9,404 bases of DNA, taken from positions 1 to 9,404 of the forward strand of contig NZ_CAAFRZ010000104.1 of the NCBI RefSeq assembly GCF_900765565.1. Direction: 5' to 3'. This DNA comes from an uncultured Dialister sp. (lineage in GTDB: Bacteria; Bacillota; Negativicutes; Veillonellales; Dialisteraceae). This document shows positions 4,926 to 9,404 of this stretch, piece after piece. The notes beneath the pieces are model-generated. The model saw only the letters and a program-made list of their open reading frames with translations. It searched no databases and was not told where the DNA came from. Numbering within the stretch: the stretch's first letter is position 1; every line of letters starts with the position of its first letter. Position numbers and translations under genes: made by a program.

Positions 4926-7058
4926 ATGGGTAATTACAGCAATTCCGATAATTCCTACCGCCCCGCCGACGGTAAGGTGCTGGGGCGCGTCCGCCCGGAG
5001 GTCAAAGCATCTACACCGCAGGAGGGCATGAGGGATTATCGTTTTTTTGTGGATCCCCTGTCGCCGCTGCCCAAGGGATATGAAGATTCGGAGAAACACG
5101 GGTTTACCGGATTCCTGAGCAATATCGTAAGTGAAGACAGTGAATTCAGGACTGCCAGCGGATACAACGGCCTCAGCAACGGGTACAATGCGTTCAGCAA
5201 TGAGGAGGAAGCGGAGGCCTATCTGAAGGAGACCTGCGGAAATGCGTTTGTCACATTTACACCGGCCCTGAAAAAGAATAAGTTCTTTGTTGTCGATGAC
5301 CTGCAGATTGAGGAACGGGTTCCCTTCGCCCTGGAAGGGGAGAGCCGGTATTATCCGGTACCTGCCTTCGGCACGGTGAGCCAACCGATATTCTCGGGAG
5401 ATATTAATAAGTTCTGCTACCATATCCTGTCCGGCAAGCCCCTGCCGGGACTGCCCAAGAAGTACTGGAATAATGATGTGCAGCCTCGGGTGCTCGTGGC
5501 CGCCACATCCCGGACCTTTGAAGACAAGCTGGGGCCCTGGGTGGTCTTTGCCCCCCTTTTTGATGAGACCTTTGACTCCTCGGTCATCGGGGAAGGAGGA
5601 GCCTATTTCCGGGTCAAGAATCAAGGCTCCCTGGGATATGGCACGGTGGACATGAAGAATTCGGAGCTCTTCTCCCGCCTTGTCCGCTGCAGCCATTCTC
5701 CCCTGTGGTTCGTGCCGGAAGAATTCCTGCCGGACCTTCGGAAGGGACTCCGCCCGGTGCCGCCGGACGGGGATCTCCTCCGGGACAGCGGTATCCTGGT
5801 GAATCCCTTCGACCAGGAAACCATTTTTATTACGAAGAAGGGGATTCGCCGGAACTTTGACCTGCCGGAAGCGGAAGATGTGGACAGCACGGCCCGGGAT
5901 CTCACATCGGAAGAAAAACCATCGGCAGTGGAGGATACGGAAAAGGAAGTGGCTTCGGAAGAAAAGAAGGAGAAGCCAATGGGAGAGTCCGACTTCCTTC
6001 TCCGCCTGTCCGATGCAGCGGCCAATTCCGGCCTCCTCTATGAGAAGGAGGATCTCATCAATTTCCATGTGTCCATGAAGTCTTCCCGCCTCACCATCCT
6101 GGCCGGCATGAGCGGTACTGGGAAGTCCGGCCTCGTCCGCCTCTACGGACGGGCCCTGGGCCTTCCGGAGGAACAGGTGCGGTTTCTGGCGGTGCGGCCA
6201 TCCTGGATGGACGATGGCGACATCCTTGGCTATGTGGATATGAAGAATATGGTGTACCGCAGCGCTGATACAGGGCTGGCGGAACTCCTCATCCAGGCGG
6301 CAGCCCATCCGGAGAAACTGTACCTCCTCTGCTTCGATGAGATGAACCTGGCCCGGGTGGAACACTACTTTGCCCAGTTCATTTCGGTACTGGAAAAGGA
6401 AGAAAATCCGGTAATCCGCCTGTACAACCCATCCCTGGCAGGAAAGCTGTACAACAGCAGCGCCTATCCGGCGGAAATCCCGGTGGGCCGGAATGTACTC
6501 TTCACGGGCACCGTGAATGTGGATGAATCCACCTATCACTTTTCCGATAAGATCCTGGACCGGGCCAATGTGATTACCCTGCACCAGGGGCGGTTCCACG
6601 ACCTTCTGGACCTGGGAAAGGAAGAGCCTGTGGAGTACCCGGAAATTTCCGCTTCCCTTTATGATTCCTTCCGGAAGGACGAAGGACTGGGACTTTCGGA
6701 AAAGGAACTGGACCTGCTGGACGCCCTGAATGATGCTTTCCACAAGAGCGGTATCCAGTGCGGCATCGGCTTCCGGGTGGCCCGGCAGATGGGCCGGTAC
6801 CTTGCCAACATTCCGGAGGACCTTGACTTCAGCCATGCCGATGGATTGGATTCCCAGGTGGTCCAGCGGATCCTTACGAAACTCCGGGGATCTTCCCAGC
6901 AGCTCATGGGTCTTGTTTCCTTCAATGACAAGGGGGAACTGTCGGGCTCCCTCCTGCAGGTACTGAACCGGTTCAGCGGCCTTTCCTCCTTTGACAGGTC
7001 CCGGGCGGTGCTGGAAGAAAAAGCCGGGGAGCTGAAGCTCTATGACTACACCATCTAA
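4926..7058 (+). CDS. McrB-like AAA+ NTPase with a large unrecognised N-terminal region
   Basis: This 710-residue protein is the motor subunit of an McrBC-like module. Residues 1-315 match nothing I recognise (no EVE, ASCH or DUF3578 pattern seen). Residues 316-352 are an acidic, Glu/Lys-rich linker. The AAA+ domain follows: Walker A GMSGTGKS (394-401, K400), Walker B LLCFDEMN (467-474, D471, E472), sensor-1 segment FTGTVNVDEST (526-536, N531) and the helix ending LDRAN (544-548, R546 a possible arginine finger). Residues 600-710 are helical. In the family this ring hydrolyses GTP (McrB) or ATP and drives a nuclease partner, and the N-terminus reads the target DNA or RNA. The ATG at 4926 has AAGGA (4914-4918) seven bases upstream; the frame is open back to TTG 4728 and an ATG at 4773 has GGGAGG 12 bases upstream, but that stretch is hairpin-rich and not protein-like. 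The stop overlaps the next gene. Confidence 0.85.
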   Translation: MGNYSNSDNSYRPADGKVLGRVRPEVKASTPQEGMRDYRFFVDPLSPLPKGYEDSEKHGFTGFLSNIVSEDSEFRTASGYNGLSNGYNAFSNEEEAEAYLKETCGNAFVTFTPALKKNKFFVVDDLQIEERVPFALEGESRYYPVPAFGTVSQPIFSGDINKFCYHILSGKPLPGLPKKYWNNDVQPRVLVAATSRTFEDKLGPWVVFAPLFDETFDSSVIGEGGAYFRVKNQGSLGYGTVDMKNSELFSRLVRCSHSPLWFVPEEFLPDLRKGLRPVPPDGDLLRDSGILVNPFDQETIFITKKGIRRNFDLPEAEDVDSTARDLTSEEKPSAVEDTEKEVASEEKKEKPMGESDFLLRLSDAAANSGLLYEKEDLINFHVSMKSSRLTILAGMSGTGKSGLVRLYGRALGLPEEQVRFLAVRPSWMDDGDILGYVDMKNMVYRSADTGLAELLIQAAAHPEKLYLLCFDEMNLARVEHYFAQFISVLEKEENPVIRLYNPSLAGKLYNSSAYPAEIPVGRNVLFTGTVNVDESTYHFSDKILDRANVITLHQGRFHDLLDLGKEEPVEYPEISASLYDSFRKDEGLGLSEKELDLLDALNDAFHKSGIQCGIGFRVARQMGRYLANIPEDLDFSHADGLDSQVVQRILTKLRGSSQQLMGLVSFNDKGELSGSLLQVLNRFSGLSSFDRSRAVLEEKAGELKLYDYTI

Positions 7059-8793
7059 GCTGCCATTCAGCCTGTCCTTCTCCGGCGGCACCGAAAGGGG
7101 ACTGCGCCCCTTTACCCGGATGACAAGGAATCCCAGGGAATTGGGGAAAGCCCTGCGGCCGGGGATGCAGTTCACGGAAAACCAGGATATTTCCGTCCGC
7201 TTTGAAGCACCCCGGGGATTCCGGTTCACCATGGACGGCCTGGACGTGGTGACCATTCCGGGGGCAGAAGAGGAGGATGGGCAGTCCTGGATCACCCCGG
7301 CCCGGCGCCAGCAGCCGCCGGTGCTTCTCTTCGAGGGCCAGGATTTCCCCCTGGTACCGGGATATTATGTGCTCACGGTGGAAGGAAATGGCCACAGCTG
7401 GTACGGCGTCATGGAAATCACGCCGAAGTACCTGGGGAAGCAGGCCTGGCAGGACATGCGGGATGAACTGGCTGAGGAGATCCGGACCCTGTCCTTTGAT
7501 TTCATGAAGAAAAATATCCACCTTCCCCGGACCCTGGAGGGGGACATGGGCATCGATTCGTCCATGCTTCTCCGGTTTTATACCATCAGCGACGAGTCCA
7601 GGGTGGTGCTGAACGTGCTGGAAGAACTGTCCCATTCCGCCAATGTACGGCTCTCGCTCCGGATGAAACAGGTGCGGCAGCGAGAACGGATGAAGCCGGA
7701 TCCCCATGTGCGGCCGCAGCACGTGAAACAGAGGGAAGGCGCCGCCAAAGCGCCGGCCCTTTATACGGAAATCACGAGGGATGTGGCGGAAAACCGGTTT
7801 GCCAAGTCCCTTCTCCTGGGACTGGACCGGACGCTCTTCGACTTTCTCGGGGAAATTGAAAAGCCCCTGGAAAACCTGGAAAAGAGGACAGCCATCCTTC
7901 GGAAATACAGGCAGAGCCTGGAACTGACCACCGCAGAAAAAGCACTGGACCAGCTCAGGGTCTACAAAGAGCGGGCGAAGCGGCTCCGGAGCAGCATCCG
8001 GCAGGTCACCATGGCGCCCTGGTTTGAAGAGGCCCGGGGCGAAATGCCGGATACTGTCCCTATGGCCGTATTCCGGGATCCCCGGTACAGCGTCCTTTAC
8101 CGGCTCTATAAGAACCTTTCCCACCCAAAGGATAGTTTCGAGATTTCCGGGTTTTACCAGTTCCGCTGGAAACGGACGGACAAACTCTATGAACTCTGGG
8201 GATTTCTCCAGTTTATCAAGGCCCTGGCTGCCAAAGGCTGGGACCTGGAAGAGGGCATTTCTGTCCTTAAAGAAGGGGGGAAATACCGGCTTTCCTCCCT
8301 GGAATCGGGAACGGAAATCAAAATGAAGAGGGACGGGGAAGAAGTGCACCTCATTTACGATGGCATCGTGCCCTCCTCCTCCCAGGACACGGACCGGGAA
8401 AACCGCCCGGTTTATACGAATAACCGGCACCGACAGCCGGACCTTCGGCTGGACTACTATAAGGGGGGACTCTACTACGGTTCCCTGGTGGCGGATTTCA
8501 AATACCGGGACGTGCTGTACCTGTGGCAGGACCCGGCGAAAAGTGAAAGCCTCCGGCGGCAGTTCAATGCATACCGGGACATGAATACGAAGTTCTACAG
8601 GGACAAAGATGAAATCACCTCCCTCCGGGACAGCCGGCCGGTGAAGGAAGTGTGGGTCCTCTTCCCCCGGGAAGTGCCTCCGGAAAGTGACGAAGACTTC
8701 AGCCTCCGCTTCCTCCCCCTGGCACCGGGACTCTCGGTAAATAAACAACTGGCAGACCGGCTGGAAGAGTATCTGGAATCATTGGGGAAATGA
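7042..8793 (+). CDS. McrC-like nuclease subunit: DUF2357-type N-terminus plus PD-(D/E)xK domain
   Basis: This 583-residue protein is the likely nuclease partner of the preceding AAA+ protein. Residues about 1-250 look like the beta-rich N-terminal domain of DUF2357/McrC-type proteins. Residues about 265-330 are charged and probably coiled-coil (LEKRTAILRKYRQS, TAEKALDQLRVYKERAKRLR). A PD-(D/E)xK nuclease of the PF04411 kind lies in about 440-560: PD at 466-467, VADFKYRD (483-490) giving D485-x-K487, then QFNAYRDM (507-514), matching the family's M-H-A-Y-R-D helix. Classical E. coli McrC is much shorter, near 350 residues. The ATG at 7042 overlaps the upstream stop by 17 bases, with GGGGAG (7026-7031) ten bases before it, so translation is probably coupled. 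A terminator follows at 8880. Family membership is by motif reading; the exact subfamily is uncertain. Confidence 0.83.
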   Translation: MTTPSKLPFSLSFSGGTERGLRPFTRMTRNPRELGKALRPGMQFTENQDISVRFEAPRGFRFTMDGLDVVTIPGAEEEDGQSWITPARRQQPPVLLFEGQDFPLVPGYYVLTVEGNGHSWYGVMEITPKYLGKQAWQDMRDELAEEIRTLSFDFMKKNIHLPRTLEGDMGIDSSMLLRFYTISDESRVVLNVLEELSHSANVRLSLRMKQVRQRERMKPDPHVRPQHVKQREGAAKAPALYTEITRDVAENRFAKSLLLGLDRTLFDFLGEIEKPLENLEKRTAILRKYRQSLELTTAEKALDQLRVYKERAKRLRSSIRQVTMAPWFEEARGEMPDTVPMAVFRDPRYSVLYRLYKNLSHPKDSFEISGFYQFRWKRTDKLYELWGFLQFIKALAAKGWDLEEGISVLKEGGKYRLSSLESGTEIKMKRDGEEVHLIYDGIVPSSSQDTDRENRPVYTNNRHRQPDLRLDYYKGGLYYGSLVADFKYRDVLYLWQDPAKSESLRRQFNAYRDMNTKFYRDKDEITSLRDSRPVKEVWVLFPREVPPESDEDFSLRFLPLAPGLSVNKQLADRLEEYLESLGK

Positions 8794-8843
8794 AAATAGA
8801 GACTGGGAAGAAGATAGACGATAGATGCCTGCAGGCTATTTTA

Positions 8844-8874
8844 GTGAGAAGTGAGGAGTGAGGAGTTAGGAGTG
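8844..8874 (+). repeat. 7-bp tandem repeat (GTGAGGA), left arm
   Basis: Four head-to-tail units, GTGAGAA, GTGAGGA, GTGAGGA and GTTAGGA, then GTG. They are the reverse complement of the CACTCCT array at 9132-9173, so the two arrays form a long inverted repeat about 260 bases apart. Confidence 0.85.
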
Positions 8875-8879
8875 GATGT

Positions 8880-8913
8880 GGCGGCGCAGAAAATAAAAAG
8901 CGCCGCCTTTTTT
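8880..8913 (+). terminator. terminator of the McrBC-like operon
   Basis: GGCGGCGC (8880-8887), a 12-base A-rich loop and GCGCCGCC (8900-8907), then six T (8908-8913). It lies 86 bases after the nuclease stop codon, directly after the left heptamer array. Confidence 0.88.
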
Positions 8914-9092
8914 GATTAACCTACTGGCTACGCCATTTCGACCGGTGGCAAGGGAACGAGATTCGCAGGGAGCCATCAGGCGACTGAGAATCTCGTGACA
9001 CGCTTCCCAAGGGTGGCAAGCGTCGGGATGAGACAATTTGTAAGAATCGCTAAAGGTTAGAGGAGTTTCCATCTGGTTGGGGGGGATTCCTT
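8914..9092. other. structured, gene-free core between mirrored repeats
   Basis: I see no gene here. A perfect 9-bp inverted repeat ACGAGATTC (8956-8964) / GAATCTCGT (8988-8996) is followed at once by ACGCTT (9000-9005) / AAGCGT (9018-9023). The edges also mirror weakly (TTAACCT near 8914, GGTTAG at 9055-9060). It could be a small structured RNA, the core of a non-autonomous mobile element, or repeat debris. Confidence 0.5.
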
Positions 9093-9129
9093 AAAAAATA
9101 GCGGCGCCATATGAATTTTGATGCGCCGC
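9093..9129 (-). terminator. minus-strand terminator-like hairpin, mirror of the one at 8880
   Basis: GCGGCGC (9101-9107) pairs with GCGCCGC (9123-9129) across a 15-base AT-rich loop. On the minus strand the stem is followed by TATTTTTT (complement of 9093-9100). It is the mirror image of the terminator at 8880-8913 and would stop transcripts running leftward from the rRNA promoter side. Confidence 0.7.
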
Positions 9130-9131
9130 AC

Positions 9132-9173
9132 CACTCCTCACTCCTCACTCCTCACTCCTCACTCCTCACTCCT
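9132..9173 (+). repeat. 7-bp tandem repeat (CACTCCT), six perfect units, right arm
   Basis: Six perfect head-to-tail CACTCCT units, ending 30 bases before the -35 box of the first rRNA promoter. The array is inverted relative to the one at 8844-8874. No spacers exist, so it is not a CRISPR array. Copy number is likely to vary between strains by slippage. Confidence 0.93.
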
Positions 9174-9181
9174 AACTTTTG

Positions 9182-9232
9182 AGAAAAAAGTAAAAATTCC
9201 CTGTTGACACAAAAGGCAACTCATGGTATCAT
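9182..9232 (+). promoter_or_regulatory. rRNA operon promoter P1 with UP-like element
   Basis: TTGACA (9204-9209), a 17-base spacer and TATCAT (9227-9232). The A/T tract at 9182-9198 sits where an UP element binds the RNA polymerase alpha subunit. Transcription would start near 9239, just before a CGCCGC-GAGA-GCGGCG hairpin (9242-9257). Confidence 0.82.
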
Positions 9233-9298
9233 CATACCTGTCGCCGCGAGAGCGGCGGCCCCGAGCGGTTCCTTCCGAAAAGAACTTCAAAAAAGTGC

Positions 9299-9328
9299 TT
9301 GACAAAAGAAACCGGTTCGTGGTAAGAT
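9299..9328 (+). promoter_or_regulatory. rRNA operon promoter P2
   Basis: TTGACA (9299-9304), an 18-base spacer and TAAGAT (9323-9328). Tandem strong promoters about 95 bases apart are typical of rRNA operons. Confidence 0.75.
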
Positions 9329-9335
9329 AATCAAG

Positions 9336-9404
9336 TCGCTTGAAGAGCGATGATTCTTTGAAAACTGAACAGTACAGCGAACGAATAAGCCGATGTGCGA
9401 GGCA
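9336..9404 (+). ncRNA. rRNA operon leader with boxA-like antitermination sequence
   Basis: TCGCT (9336-9340) / AGCGA (9346-9350) forms a small hairpin and is followed by TTCTTTGAAAACTGAACA (9354-9371), the boxA-like CTTTGAAAACT sequence common in Firmicutes rRNA leaders and spacers. The mature 16S rRNA should begin beyond the right edge; none of it is visible here. Confidence 0.75.

Noticed and set aside
4788..7295. 835-residue open frame on the minus strand across the McrB-like gene
   Set aside because: It is antisense to a gene with intact AAA+ motifs and lacks any recognisable domain. GC-rich codon bias keeps this frame open.
6973..8748. 591-residue open frame on the minus strand across the nuclease gene
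   Set aside because: Antisense shadow of a gene with clear PD-(D/E)xK motifs; its composition (many His, Phe, Pro, Gly) is typical of reverse-frame translation.
9132..9173. CRISPR array
   Set aside because: The units are 7 bases with no spacers, so this is a simple tandem repeat.

Overview
The window looks like a piece of a diderm Firmicutes (Negativicutes-type) chromosome. Promoters and Shine-Dalgarno sites are of the Firmicutes kind (TTGACA/TATAAT boxes, AAGGAGGT), base composition is moderately GC-rich by eye, and one gene encodes an MCE/MlaD-type lipid-transport protein, which implies an outer membrane. A gut genus such as Acidaminococcus or a relative would fit, but the species call is inference.

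Layout, left to right. (1) Positions 1-87 are the 3' end (domains V and VI) of a group II intron, probably class C; the rest of the intron lies outside the window. (2) Positions 133-891 hold a nitroreductase gene with its own promoter and terminator. (3) Positions 892-1385 are a gene-free spacer full of short inverted repeats. (4) Positions 1386-2068 hold a second, paralogous nitroreductase with its own -10 box and a bidirectional terminator. (5) On the minus strand, 3355-2165 is a two-gene unit: a three-helix membrane protein of unknown function, then a short MCE-domain protein. (6) Also on the minus strand, 4576-3528 is a pair of UspA-family universal stress proteins with an extended -10 promoter, intercistronic hairpins and a terminator. 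(7) Positions 4522-4925 are a divergent intergenic region with a terminator-like hairpin and a structured leader. (8) Positions 4926-8793 are the most interesting part: a two-gene McrBC-like, probably anti-phage, module. It pairs a 710-residue AAA+ protein carrying a large unrecognised N-terminal region with an overlapping 583-residue PD-(D/E)xK nuclease partner. (9) Positions 8844-9177 form a mirror-image element: 7-bp tandem repeats plus GC hairpin terminators in opposite orientations around a structured core. (10) Positions 9182-9404 are the tandem promoters and leader of an rRNA operon whose 16S gene should start just past the right edge.

The AAA+ protein would use GTP or ATP hydrolysis to drive the nuclease partner, with the N-terminal region probably selecting the target. 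The 17-base gene overlap points to coupled production of the two subunits. The other genes (flavin redox enzymes, stress proteins, envelope proteins) are ordinary housekeeping or stress neighbours. A mobile intron, a defence-like module and repeat-rich spacers next to an rRNA operon suggest a recombination-prone accessory segment.
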